This document shows, piece after piece, positions 17,268 to 26,400 of a stretch of DNA of 36,127 bases. This stretch comes from Candidatus Hydrogenedentota bacterium (GTDB lineage Bacteria; Hydrogenedentota; Hydrogenedentia; Hydrogenedentales; CAILVY01), in assembly GCA_029565395.1 (NCBI GenBank), contig JAKQOG010000173.1:1-36127 (forward strand), given 5' to 3'. Below the pieces are notes generated by a model. It searched no databases. It was not told where the DNA came from and worked only from the letters and a program-made list of their open reading frames with translations. The position numbers and the translations under genes are program-made. The first letter of the stretch is position 1, and the number at the start of each line of letters is the position of its first letter.

Positions 17268-18518
17268 TCACTTCGGACAAGGGAACCACAGGCTTTCAAT
17301 GGGCAAGGCATGCAGGTTTTTGCCCAACGATATAGCTTCCCGCCCCATATATAAAACAACCCCGCGCACGAAGTGATCACCCAGTGTTTCAGCCAATGTC
17401 TGCAGCCCTTTGACATCCTCTGGATTCACCATGGATGCCGCTTTGACCTCAATACCCACCAATTGCCGTCCGCCGGGCGTTTCTAAAAGAAAATCCACTT
17501 CTGTTCCCTGGTAATCGCGAAAATGATATATACGAGGGCGTATCTGGCTCCACGAAAGTTGCTTCAGGAGTTCCATGGCCACGAAATTTTCGAGAATAGC
17601 GCCTCGAACCTTGTCATTCCTGGCATGCTGGTCAAACGTGAAGTCCAACAGATGAACAAGCAGTCCTGTATCGCACAAATACAGTTTCTCGGATTTCATC
17701 AAACGTTTGATCCGGTTGGTAAACCATGGCCGGACGGTATGGACCAGAAAAACGGCTTGCAGCAAGGTGAAATACCGTTTCAAGGTGATCTTATTCAGAC
17801 CTGCATCGCGGGCTGCATCGGCATAATTGATCAGACTGCCTGCACGAGCCGCCAAGAGTTCCAGAAACTTTGGAAAATCGGCCAAGCCGGCGACATTTGA
17901 GAGATCGCGCACATCCCGAAGCAACAGCGTGTTCAGGTAGGATTCATACCACGCCCTGCGCCGTGCGGGTTCTTGCCTGGCGATAGCCTCTGGATATCCC
18001 CCAGGCACAATATGGTTTGTCCATAGATCCGCTGAAGCAGTGCGGCACGGTGGTATTTCCGGCAATGCATCCCGGAAAAGTGTGTCCACAAATGCTTCCT
18101 TGTACCCCAGCAATTCCCCTTGGGAAAGGGGCCACAAGGTGAGCAATTCGCTTCGGCCCACCAGCACATCGGCCAGTCGCGGAAGATTCAACATATGCGC
18201 TGAGCCGGTCAAAAGAAATCGGCCTGGCCGCCTATCCCGGTCCACTGCTTCTTTGATCGCCAGCAATAAATCAGGCGCACGTTGCACTTCATCCACGATC
18301 AGTGCGCCGCGATGCCCTTCGAGAAATCCTGCAGGGTCTCTTCGTGCCATCCCGAGAATACTGAGATCGTCTAATGTCATGTAGTCGGCCGGGTATGCAT
18401 GCGCCAAAAGATGCTTTGCCAGCGTGCTTTTGCCTGTTTGCCGCGCTCCATTTAATACCACTACCGGGGTGTCAGACAATGCCGCCAAGACCTGATCCAG
18501 TAAGTTCCGGGGGTACAT
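17268..18518 (-). CDS. AAA_14 / DUF4143 family ATPase
   Basis: 416 residues. An N-terminal P-loop ATPase carries Walker A GARQTGKST (24-32) and Walker B ALIVDEVQRAPD (about 72-83), then LLTGSAHMLNL (sensor-like). The C-terminal DUF4143 region holds a restriction-endonuclease-like pattern (GTEVDFLLE then GIEVKAA). This is a widespread, often horizontally moved family of unproven function; no single reaction can be stated. AAGGAGAGG lies upstream of ATG 18518. The gene is headed by a consensus promoter inside a 39-bp palindrome and precedes the methyltransferase by 28-46 bp, so it may be the first gene of the R-M operon. Alternatively it is an independent cargo gene. Confidence 0.88.
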   Translation of the reverse strand: MYPRNLLDQVLAALSDTPVVVLNGARQTGKSTLAKHLLAHAYPADYMTLDDLSILGMARRDPAGFLEGHRGALIVDEVQRAPDLLLAIKEAVDRDRRPGRFLLTGSAHMLNLPRLADVLVGRSELLTLWPLSQGELLGYKEAFVDTLFRDALPEIPPCRTASADLWTNHIVPGGYPEAIARQEPARRRAWYESYLNTLLLRDVRDLSNVAGLADFPKFLELLAARAGSLINYADAARDAGLNKITLKRYFTLLQAVFLVHTVRPWFTNRIKRLMKSEKLYLCDTGLLVHLLDFTFDQHARNDKVRGAILENFVAMELLKQLSWSQIRPRIYHFRDYQGTEVDFLLETPGGRQLVGIEVKAASMVNPEDVKGLQTLAETLGDHFVRGVVLYMGREAISLGKNLHALPIESLWFPCPK

Positions 18519-18540
18519 AACTGCCTCTCCTTTATAAAAT

Positions 18541-18579
18541 GTATCACAATCTGTTACAAATTATAACAGCTTGTGATAC
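18541..18579. promoter_or_regulatory. 39-bp palindromic operator before the AAA_14 ATPase
   Basis: Arms starting GTATCACAA and containing CTGTTA read inward from both sides about centre 18560, with only a few mismatches across 39 bp. It spans the -10 box of the promoter at 18560-18588, so a bound dimer or tetramer would block transcription. A terminator for the upstream UROD-like gene is less likely because the stem is AT-rich and is followed by ATTTTATAAA rather than a clean U run. Confidence 0.65.
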
Positions 18580-18588
18580 TTTTTACAA
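18560..18588 (-). promoter_or_regulatory. Sigma-70-type promoter of the AAA_14 gene
   Basis: On the minus strand TTGTAA (18588-18583) is followed by a 17-base spacer and a perfect TATAAT (18565-18560). The start codon is about 35 bases beyond the expected transcription start. Confidence 0.65.
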
Positions 18589-18633
18589 ACCCTTGCGCCA
18601 CCAGGACATAGGAAAAATCCAGTCAAAGGATCA

Positions 18634-19707
18634 CTACCGCCAGCGGCAGGCGCGCGCAATGGCCCAATCCGCCTCATCGTGGTGTTGAACGTTCACGCTC
18701 AGCCAGACCCCTTCGGGGCGGAGGTTTTCCATGAGCGTGTCCAATTCGTCCAATTCAGCGAAAATTTGCACACCTTTTCCGGCGGCCTGGCATCGCTTAT
18801 AGACATGGATCCAATCGCTGGCCCGGCCATGGCCTGCCCCATACACCCATTGTATTGCGTTGAGTTCCGGGATCGCCAGCAGGCTGTCCAAGTGCCGCAG
18901 GGCGCCGGGCCCATCCAGATGATAGATGCACGCGTCCAGGCGGCGGCATTCTTCGGCAATCCCCGGCAGGAAGAATTCATCGAACATCTCTTTCGAGATC
19001 ATGCATGAAAAATCATTCGACGGCACGTGCCATTTTCTTGAGGAGACGATGCCCGGCCATGTGGTCACTGCCTGGTTCGCCGCACTCAATTTCTCGAAAT
19101 AGAAGTCATATATCTGGAAGAAAGCTTCCGTGACCTTTGCCAGCATCGCTTTGATTTCATTTGGATACAAAAGCAGGTCGGTGTTCAGTGCCATGGGATC
19201 ACGAAATGCCGCCAGGGCGTCTCCGCCGGGATGCATGTCGGTCATGCCGACATAATAGAGGCCCTTGCCCGCGTCCAGCAGCGCATCGGTCATCTCGCGG
19301 AGTTTGCGCCAATAAAAATTGTCTTCGGAAAACCGGATATGATCCGTATTCGCCCAGTTCTCGATTACGGGCCGCGACCACGACGTGGTTTCCGTGTATT
19401 CCATTTCCTGGCCGAAAAATGCGCTGAACACCTCCGGTCCCAGGTTCGGCCATGCGATCGGCAATGCGTCGCCTCCGTATTCCGTGTTCATCACGGCGGC
19501 CATCGCTTCCTCCACCACCCGCTCCGTGTCCATCCAGCGCTCCCGATGCGTGGCGTAGCTTTTGGCCGTTGGTCCGGGATGCACTGGGCATTTCTTTGGC
19601 CATTGCGTGATCACCACGGGACGATCGAGTATCGCGCGATCCCAGAACGCGTCCTGGCGCGCGAGACGCCGTTCCCAATCGGGAATATGGTCAATAGGCA
19701 TGACCAT
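18634..19707 (-). CDS. Uroporphyrinogen decarboxylase-like (URO-D superfamily) protein
   Basis: 357 residues. The protein has the overall look of the URO-D/corrinoid methyltransferase superfamily: an N-terminal aromatic-rich segment, GMTDMHPGGDALAAFRDP (about 165-182), VPSNDFSCMISKEMFDEFF, then ACIYHLDGPGALRHLDSLL with PELNAIQWVYG. Members of this subgroup in anaerobes and planctomycete-like bacteria are not heme enzymes and may transfer methyl groups or act on unknown substrates. It lies 13 bases after the aldolase stop, so it is co-transcribed with it. The start is ATG 19707, or 19701, with no strong ribosome site. The substrate is not inferable here. Confidence 0.7.
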   Translation of the reverse strand: MVMPIDHIPDWERRLARQDAFWDRAILDRPVVITQWPKKCPVHPGPTAKSYATHRERWMDTERVVEEAMAAVMNTEYGGDALPIAWPNLGPEVFSAFFGQEMEYTETTSWSRPVIENWANTDHIRFSEDNFYWRKLREMTDALLDAGKGLYYVGMTDMHPGGDALAAFRDPMALNTDLLLYPNEIKAMLAKVTEAFFQIYDFYFEKLSAANQAVTTWPGIVSSRKWHVPSNDFSCMISKEMFDEFFLPGIAEECRRLDACIYHLDGPGALRHLDSLLAIPELNAIQWVYGAGHGRASDWIHVYKRCQAAGKGVQIFAELDELDTLMENLRPEGVWLSVNVQHHDEADWAIARACRWR

Positions 19708-19720
19708 TGGTAATATCCGG

Positions 19721-20494
19721 CTATTCGGTTTCGAACATGGCTTTTTTCAGCCGGCGGATGGCTTCGGCGATGTCCGAAAATCCCCAGACGTTCCGTCCGA
19801 CTGTCGAGCCTGCGGCGCCGCTTTTCACCACGTCGCGGATCATTGCTTCCGCTTCTTCCAGCGTATCGCATTTCGGGCCGCCTGCCGTCACCACCGGCAC
19901 CGGCGCCAGTGAAATGATGTCGTGGAACGAGGCCACATCGCCGGTATAGGGCGTCTTGATCACATCGACGCCCATTTCCGAGGCCACGCGCACGGCGTAA
20001 AAGATGTCCTCCGGGGAGTTGCTGATCTGCGCCTTGCCGTTGTCATATGCCAGCGGATAGATGTGCGTGATGATCGGCATTCCGAACCGCTCGCCCTCGC
20101 GTACCACGTCCGCCAACTGCTTATATGCGGGGAGATCATTCTGCGTCTTTACATACACCGCCACCGCCAGCGCGTCCGCGCCCAGCGCCAGTGCCTCCTC
20201 CACCGTTACCAGTTCCTCCATGGCGGGGGCATTCGTGCGGATGGCCATCCGCTGAAGAATCAGCGGAATGCGTCCCGCAAACTTGCCCATATACCGCACC
20301 GCGGAACCTTTCAGCATCGTGATGGAACTTGCCCCGCCTTCGACGATCTGTTCTACCGTCCGATCAAGGTTTTTCAGGCCGTCCGGCATCCCGATTGCAT
20401 AGTTCACGAGATGGTCCACCGCTATTGATAAAATCCTCCCGCTGGGATGACTGAATATACGGTTCAGTCGAATTTGTTTTCCAAGTGCACTCAT
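19721..20494 (-). CDS. DhnA/FbaB-type class I aldolase
   Basis: 257 residues from ATG 20494, with GGAGG six bases upstream; an upstream extension to 20638 lacks a ribosome site and overlaps the neighbour. It is a TIM-barrel Schiff-base aldolase: an early acid pair SIAVDH (Asp27/His28), the catalytic lysine in VIKTPYTGD (Lys180), and the phosphate-binding VTAGGPK and GRNVWG near the end. Relatives include class I fructose-bisphosphate aldolase and the 2-amino-3,7-dideoxy-heptulosonate synthase family. Which reaction applies cannot be read from sequence. It forms an operon with the UROD-like gene and possibly the PPTase gene 35 bp upstream. Confidence 0.82.
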   Translation of the reverse strand: MSALGKQIRLNRIFSHPSGRILSIAVDHLVNYAIGMPDGLKNLDRTVEQIVEGGASSITMLKGSAVRYMGKFAGRIPLILQRMAIRTNAPAMEELVTVEEALALGADALAVAVYVKTQNDLPAYKQLADVVREGERFGMPIITHIYPLAYDNGKAQISNSPEDIFYAVRVASEMGVDVIKTPYTGDVASFHDIISLAPVPVVTAGGPKCDTLEEAEAMIRDVVKSGAAGSTVGRNVWGFSDIAEAIRRLKKAMFETE

Positions 20495-20529
20495 GGTTTT
20501 CCTCCAAAGATAATGGGTGAGTGGGTATT

Positions 20530-21306
20530 CTACCCTAAATCGCGCTCCGATAGGGAATAGCCCACCCATGTGCGCGGATGCCCCTCCACGGCGCATGCCA
20601 CGGCGTATCCGTCCAAATCCCACGAACGGAGCGACCAACGCGATGCGGCGGAAGTATCCCCGTTCAACGCGGCTACGGCCAGCACGCCCTGTTTATTCAG
20701 CGCGATCTCGTATTGGCTCAGGGGATACGAAAGCCCCGTGCCCACCGCCTTGGACACCGCCTCTTTCGCCGTCCAGAGCCGGTAGAACATGCGCAGCCGT
20801 TCGTCCAGAAACCTCTGAGTCAGATGTGCTTTCTCCGATTCTGAAAAAAAACGCCCGGCAATGACTTCATACCGCCGCTTCTCATCCAAACGCTCCACGT
20901 CCACCCCCACGTTAAATGTTTTCGTCACCGCATATGCGGCATATCCTCCCGAATGCGACATGCTGAAGGAGACTGTTTTGCCAAGTGTGGCATCCAGCGC
21001 GGGCTTGCCCGATTCCGAACGGACAAATACCATTTCCGCCGGTCCGATATTTACATATTTCGACAGAATTATCCGCAGCATCGCATGCGACAATACCTGT
21101 TGCCGCTTCTTCTGCGGGTTTTTCTGGTAATGCATTCGCGCAAATTCCATGGGCGTCACGTATGCCATCAGCCGCCGCTCAGTCTCCGCCGGCACCTCCA
21201 GCGAACTGATCCACACATGAATTTCATTGGAGGCAAGGGACAGTTTCTTCGGCGCAGGGTTCCATGCCCAAGACGACTTTTTGTGTGTAGATTTAGGCTT
21301 ATTCAT
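20530..21306 (-). CDS. 4'-phosphopantetheinyl transferase (Sfp/AcpT type)
   Basis: 258 residues. It transfers phosphopantetheine from CoA to a serine of carrier proteins. The CoA/Mg motif is GVDVERLDEKRR with the downstream FYRLWTAKEAVSKAVG, the two ACPS-fold signatures. Upstream are SESGKPAL and SFSMSHSGGYAAYA, typical of Sfp-type enzymes. ATG 21306 gives a normal length and has AGGA seven bases upstream; the frame stays open to 21546 through a repeat-rich stretch that is not conserved. No PKS/NRPS or fatty-acid genes are nearby, so the partner carrier is elsewhere. Confidence 0.85.
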   Translation of the reverse strand: MNKPKSTHKKSSWAWNPAPKKLSLASNEIHVWISSLEVPAETERRLMAYVTPMEFARMHYQKNPQKKRQQVLSHAMLRIILSKYVNIGPAEMVFVRSESGKPALDATLGKTVSFSMSHSGGYAAYAVTKTFNVGVDVERLDEKRRYEVIAGRFFSESEKAHLTQRFLDERLRMFYRLWTAKEAVSKAVGTGLSYPLSQYEIALNKQGVLAVAALNGDTSAASRWSLRSWDLDGYAVACAVEGHPRTWVGYSLSERDLG

Positions 21307-21752
21307 GTCTCTATCCTGACAGGTTCCCATGCATAAGCGCAAAAAAGAGAACACTCTGGAACGCATGAAATCGGGGATATAGTAAATCTCATCTCCTGCC
21401 GGGGTAGATTTTTTCGGGTCTTTACCGGGGGTATCGCTGACGCTCAACCCCCGGCTACTGTCGAAATACACCTTTGGTGTATAGGAAGAACGGGAGAATA
21501 CATGGAGGTTCGTGGGTCGAGGGTGGAAAAATGTGCCTAACACCATGTTTGCCTTCCATTCGGAGAAACCATGGTGGATACCGTATTTAAAGATGTTGTA
21601 AGTGGATAGTAAAATGTCTGGGCTGACATTATCGAATTCCCGTTGGGAATTTTCACTCGTCTTTTGCGATTAGAAAATCGGTGTGAGGGCGCACTCTGCA
21701 GTTAATGCAACGAAGGATAGTTGGGGTGATCTCGAATTCAGGATGGCGCTTT
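21307..21752. other. 446-bp gene-free gap containing a REP-like hairpin
   Basis: Neither strand holds a convincing gene. The region carries the hairpin at 21425-21454 and otherwise patternless sequence, including CCGGGG/CCCCGG-rich stretches. The gap lies between two minus-strand genes, the PPTase start and the 3' end of the propeller gene at 21753, so it should contain the PPTase promoter. Confidence 0.5.
21425..21454. repeat. REP-like hairpin, copy 1
   Basis: CCGGGGGT (21425-21432) pairs perfectly with ACCCCCGG (21447-21454) across a 14-base loop ATCGCTGACGCTCA. The same stem/TCGCT-loop plan recurs at 23238-23267 on the other side of the adjacent gene. Confidence 0.6.
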
Positions 21753-23213
21753 CTATTTGAAGCGGAGGGCGTAGAGGTCGGCGTCGTTAAAGACAATGCG
21801 GAGGCAGATGGGTTTTCCGGCGAGGGCGGAGAGATCGCGGTGATCTTTCCAGGGGACGATGTGTTCGAGGTGATCGCCGAAAAGGTCGGTGGCGTCTTCG
21901 AGGCGGAATCCGTCGATGGGTGCGCCGTCAGGGTTTTGGATCTCGATTTTTATGCTGCCAGCGGCGGAGGTGGAGAAATTCAGTACAAGGTCTTTGCCGT
22001 CGAAGAGGATGGGCTTGGTGATGATTTCGCCGCCGCTTCTGGGGGCGTGGAGGGAGGCGAATCCGTCCATGCGCAGGGTGAACCGGCGAAGTTGGCAGCT
22101 TCTGCCGGTCCAGTAGCTTTCGGTGGCGTACACGGAGAGTTCGGTGATTCCGTCGTCGATTGCGGACTTGGTTTCCACGATGCCCCAGTTCTGGTAGTTG
22201 TCGCCGTAGGTCCAGTTGTCCTTGGTGCGCAGACCGGGCCGAATGAATACCTCGTCCCAGCGGTGAAAGATGGCGGCGTCGCGGCTGGTCATGAACAGGC
22301 CGTCGGTGACCGCGGATCCTTCGCGCGGGGACAGAGCGGCGCGCATGCGGCGGTGTTCCAGTTCCGGGAGGGCCTCGACGGAGGGTGTCCATCCCCGGTC
22401 GACGTAGCGCGTGGGAAATCCGAGGAAGATATGGGGGGCACGGTAGTAGGGGATGATCTGATTGGTGTAGAGTTGTTCGGCGGGTGCGCCGGGATAGGCA
22501 AGCCACTGACCATCGGTCCAGTGGATGAAATCCTGGGAAGTGGCGGTGCGGATATCGCGGAGCCCGTCGCGGAAGTCGCGGAAGTACACGCGGTATTCCT
22601 TGCGGGTCTCATCCCAGAATGCCATGTTCTGAGAATCGAACGCTCCCTTGGTAATCACGGGCTGGCCGTCGTTCATGGGCGACCAGTGGATGCCGTCCGG
22701 GGATTGAAACGCCAGTAAGCCGCCATCGCCTGCGCCGACGCATTTATACTTCGTTTCGGGTGGACAGTTTGGGTTGGTGTCTTTCACCGGAGTGAAATCG
22801 TGTGAAGAACCGCCCATCCAGAGGATGTTGTTGTCTTTGGAGCCGTTGAATTCGAAGAGACCCAGGCTGGGCTTGGTCCAGTGGATGCCATCGCGGCTCT
22901 CGGCGTAACAGGTAGTCATTTCATGATCCGCCGCTTCTCCTTTGAGTGTTTGTCCGCTCCCGCGGTAATACATGCGGTAGAGATCGCCGTCTTGAAAGAC
23001 GGAGTAGTAATTACAGGAGTTTCCTTCCCACGGGGCGTCATGCACAAGCACGATTTCCTGGGGAGTGGGGGGATGCAGCCGCAGGGTGGCGCCGCCGGAC
23101 ATGTGCTCGATCAGATAATCGTCGATCATCAATTCCAAACGGGAGCCGATGGAGACGGGCTCGGCGGCAAGAAGCATCCCGGACATAATGAGCAATCCGA
23201 CAGTACTGATCAT
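21753..23213 (-). CDS. Secreted five-bladed beta-propeller (GH32/43-like) protein
   Basis: 486 residues from ATG 23213, with AAGGA about nine bases upstream (a TTG at 23222 would touch it). A signal peptide ends LLAAEP. The body shows repeated propeller strands: YRMYYRGSG, YAESRDGIHWTKPSLGLFEF, FQSPDGIHWSPM, YRVYFRDFRDGLRDI and IFHRWDEVF. DGIHW-type turns are characteristic of glycosyl-hydrolase-like propellers such as GH32/GH43/GH130. The C-terminal about 90 residues form a small beta sandwich (LVLNFSTSAAGSIKIEI). Catalytic acids cannot be assigned with confidence, so activity is unproven. It probably acts outside the cell on glycans. It is a single gene flanked by hairpin repeats. Confidence 0.75.
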   Translation of the reverse strand: MISTVGLLIMSGMLLAAEPVSIGSRLELMIDDYLIEHMSGGATLRLHPPTPQEIVLVHDAPWEGNSCNYYSVFQDGDLYRMYYRGSGQTLKGEAADHEMTTCYAESRDGIHWTKPSLGLFEFNGSKDNNILWMGGSSHDFTPVKDTNPNCPPETKYKCVGAGDGGLLAFQSPDGIHWSPMNDGQPVITKGAFDSQNMAFWDETRKEYRVYFRDFRDGLRDIRTATSQDFIHWTDGQWLAYPGAPAEQLYTNQIIPYYRAPHIFLGFPTRYVDRGWTPSVEALPELEHRRMRAALSPREGSAVTDGLFMTSRDAAIFHRWDEVFIRPGLRTKDNWTYGDNYQNWGIVETKSAIDDGITELSVYATESYWTGRSCQLRRFTLRMDGFASLHAPRSGGEIITKPILFDGKDLVLNFSTSAAGSIKIEIQNPDGAPIDGFRLEDATDLFGDHLEHIVPWKDHRDLSALAGKPICLRIVFNDADLYALRFK

Positions 23214-23237
23214 AGAGTACAATCCTTCTGTTTTCTT

Positions 23238-23267
23238 GGTGGTGAGTTTCGCTGGGCTTCACCCACC
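23238..23267. repeat. REP-like hairpin, copy 2
   Basis: GGTGGTGA pairs with TCACCCACC, allowing one bulged C, around a loop starting GTTTCGCTGGG. It shares the stem-TCGCT-stem plan with copy 1 at 21425, although the stems differ. It lies 25 bp upstream of the propeller gene start, so it could be in its leader. Confidence 0.5.
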
Positions 23268-23406
23268 GTTGGAGCATACACCGCTTGCTGGGATAAGTGC
23301 ACCTTGTGATAAATCCGTGGGAGAGGGCATTGACAAGGTTGCGGGGGCAAATTCATAATGGAGTGTCTTCAATGTGCCCGGAGAGGGCGCGAGAAGGTGC
23401 ATGTGC

Positions 23407-26400
23407 ATGAGCCGGTTAAGGGCAAACAGCCTGCGTGTTTCTTTTGTGGTGGCGTGTATAGCGCTCTTTGCGGCGCCGCTTTCCTTCGCTGCCAGCAAGC
23501 AAGCGCCCCCCTATCGTTTCGAGCGGATGTGGCCGATGCTGTCGCAGCCGTGGTTTTTTAACGATCCCATCGATGTGGCCGTGCGGGGGAATGTGGTGTA
23601 TGTATCGGACAGCCTGAACGGGCGGGTGAAGAAGTTCACGCTGGATGGTCAGCTTATTACGAATCTGGCGGTGGGCTATCCTTTCGGGCTGACAACGGAT
23701 GCGGCGGGGAATCTGTATGTTGCGGATCAGGAAGGCATTTTAAAATACGACACCGCGGGTGCGCTGGTCCTTTCCATCGTAACGGTGGATGTTCCGGGAG
23801 AAGGGGAATCGGAGGAAGTGTGGCCGTCGGATGTGGCCGTGGCGGAGAACGGGGATATTTATCTGGTGGCCCGGTTCCGGATTCTGGTGCAGCAATATGA
23901 TGCGTCTGGTCAGTTTATTCGTCAATGGGATGAAGGGCCGTCGAGTCAGGAAGGCGCGGAACGCAACGGGATTGACGTGGGTGCGAACGGCCGGGTCTAT
24001 GTGTCGGATGTTTTGGGCAACCGGGTCAAGGTGTACACGCCGGAGGGGCAGTGGCTGTTTGATATTCCGGCGCCCGCGCCGCCGGAGGGGGCGTCAGGAT
24101 TTTACGGACCCGCAGGGATGACCGTGGATGCCAGTGGTTTCGTGTATGTCGCGGAGCTATATAACGGGCGAGTTCTGCGGTTTACGCCAGAGGGTGTTTT
24201 GGATGCAAGCTGGGGCATTGAATCGCTTGCGAGTCCCGGTGGTGTCGGGGTCGATTCCACCGGGAACGTGTATGTGGCGGAGATCGCAGCGGACCGTGTT
24301 CAGAAGTTTTCACCGGACGGGCGGTTTGTGACGCAGTGGAGCACGGCAGGGAGTGTGCCGGGGATGTTCAGACGTCCTGAAGCCCTGGACATTTCGTTTG
24401 CGGGGAAGGTGTATGTGGCGGATACGGAAAATCTTCGCGTACAGGTGTTTTCGGAAACCGGGGAGTACGAGCGGGAGTGGCGTTTGACGGGAGATTTTGA
24501 GCCTGACCGGGGCATGGCTCCGGTGGGCATTGTGGTGGATGAAGGAGGTTTCGTCTACGTGTCCAATCAGGGAAATGAAGGGGAGCCCATCCTTAAATTC
24601 ACATTGGACGGCGCCCTGGCGGGACAATGGGGCAATGAAGAGAATTTTTCCAATCCGTGCGGGATTGCGATTGACAGCGAGGGCAATGTGTACATTGCCG
24701 ATTCGGGAAGTGATCCTGAGGCGGCCCGCGTGGACCGGGTGTTGAAATATTCGCCGACAGGGGAACTCCTGAAGGTATGGGGGCAGTTCGGCCATGGCGG
24801 GCCGAGCGCGGAGCATCCGGACGACCCCATTCAGTTTGCAGGCCCCCGGGATATTGCGATTGATGCAGAGGATAATGTGTACGTGACGGACGCGGAGAAT
24901 GCGCGGGTGCAGAAGTTCACGAGCGAGGGGGATTTCCTGCTTCAGTGGGGCGAACTCGGCGAGGGATCGGGACAGCTTGCCGGCCCGCATGGGATTGACG
25001 TGGACAGCAGTGGCAATCTCTTTGTGGTGGATACCGATAATGTGGGCATCGCACGTGTGGAGGTATTTACGCCGGAAGGGGATTTCCTGTACTCGCTGGG
25101 CCGTGCGGGAGAGACCGGCGGGGAATTCAGCGAACCGAGAGGGATTGCCCTAAGTGCGGATGGTCGTATTTTTGTGGCGGACACGAGCAATGACCGTGTG
25201 CAGGCGTTTCGTCCGGTGATAGCAGACACAAAGAACCGGGCAGTACTCGTGGCGGGCGGCGGCGCCGATGCAGGGGGCGGATTATGGGCGCCGACGCAAA
25301 TGCTCGCGAATTTTGCCTACCACACCTTGAGGCATCAGGGATTCGCTCCTGAAGACATTCATTATTTGAGTTCCGACAGGACCGTGGACCTGGACAATGA
25401 CGCCAATACGGAGGAAGTGGCGGGGGATGCAACCGCCGTAAACCTTGAGCAGGCCATCACGAGTTGGGCAATGGAAGATCAAGCCGAAAGGGCGATTGTG
25501 TATCTTGTGGGGCCTGGCGGGGAAGCAGGTTTTCAGATCAATCCGGCGGAAACCGTATCGGCTGTTCAATTGGACGGATGGCTGGACACGTTGCAGTCTT
25601 CGTTGCCCGGTTCCGTAGTGGTGGTGTACGATGCGAGCAATGCGGGAAGCATTCTGACGAACCTTACGGGAGTGTCCGGCAAGAAACGCATTGTCCTCAC
25701 GAGCGCATCGGGCAATGAAGAGGCGTATTTTGTCACCAATGGCACGTTGTCCTTCTCGAACTATTTCTGGCTGGGTCTTTTCAATGGACAGGATGTTCAA
25801 GACGCGTTCGATGCGGCGCGTGACGCCATGGGCGGTTCGGTGGCGTATCAGCATCCGCAACTGGATGCGAATGGCAACGGTGTGGCGAACGAACCGGAAG
25901 ACTATGCGCTGGCGGCCGGTGTGGCGATCACAAGCGGCATTCCGACCTTTGACGAGTTTCCGACAATGGCCGCCGTTTCGCCTCCGCAGGAGCTTGCGGA
26001 AGACCAAACCACGGCCCTTTTTTCCGCCAGCGGCGTGGTGGATGACCGGCTGGCCATCGCCCGCGTCTGGGGGGTTATTACCCCCCCCGGCGGGATCAAG
26101 AAGGAGAACAAGACCATTCTGGAACTGCCGGGCTTTGATTTAAATCCCGGTGGCGATGGATCGTTCACGGGGTCGTTCCATCAATTTGACGAACCCGGAA
26201 CCTATCAAGTGGACATTTACGCCATTGACGGCAATTTGAACATCGCAGCCGTCAAAAGCACCGCGGTGACCAAGGCGGGCATTCTGGCCGCCACGCTGGT
26301 GTGCAGTGTATGGGACGCGGACAGCGGGGAGCACACGCCTATTGTGAACGCCACCGTGACGATTAGTCCTCTTGGAATGTCCGTTACCGAAAATATCAAC

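Noticed and set aside
18541..18579. Palindrome as intrinsic terminator of the UROD-like gene
   Set aside because: The stem is AT-rich, lacks a clean U tract, and coincides with a 17-bp-spaced promoter, so an operator fits better.
20495..20638. Longer N-terminus for the aldolase
   Set aside because: It overlaps the PPTase coding end, has no ribosome site, and the GGAGG at 20494 clearly marks the real start.
21705..22718. 337-residue plus-strand frame opposite the propeller gene
   Set aside because: It runs antisense to a well-supported gene, is full of low-complexity Gly/Val/Asp strings, and has no signal or family match; it reflects codon bias on the other strand.
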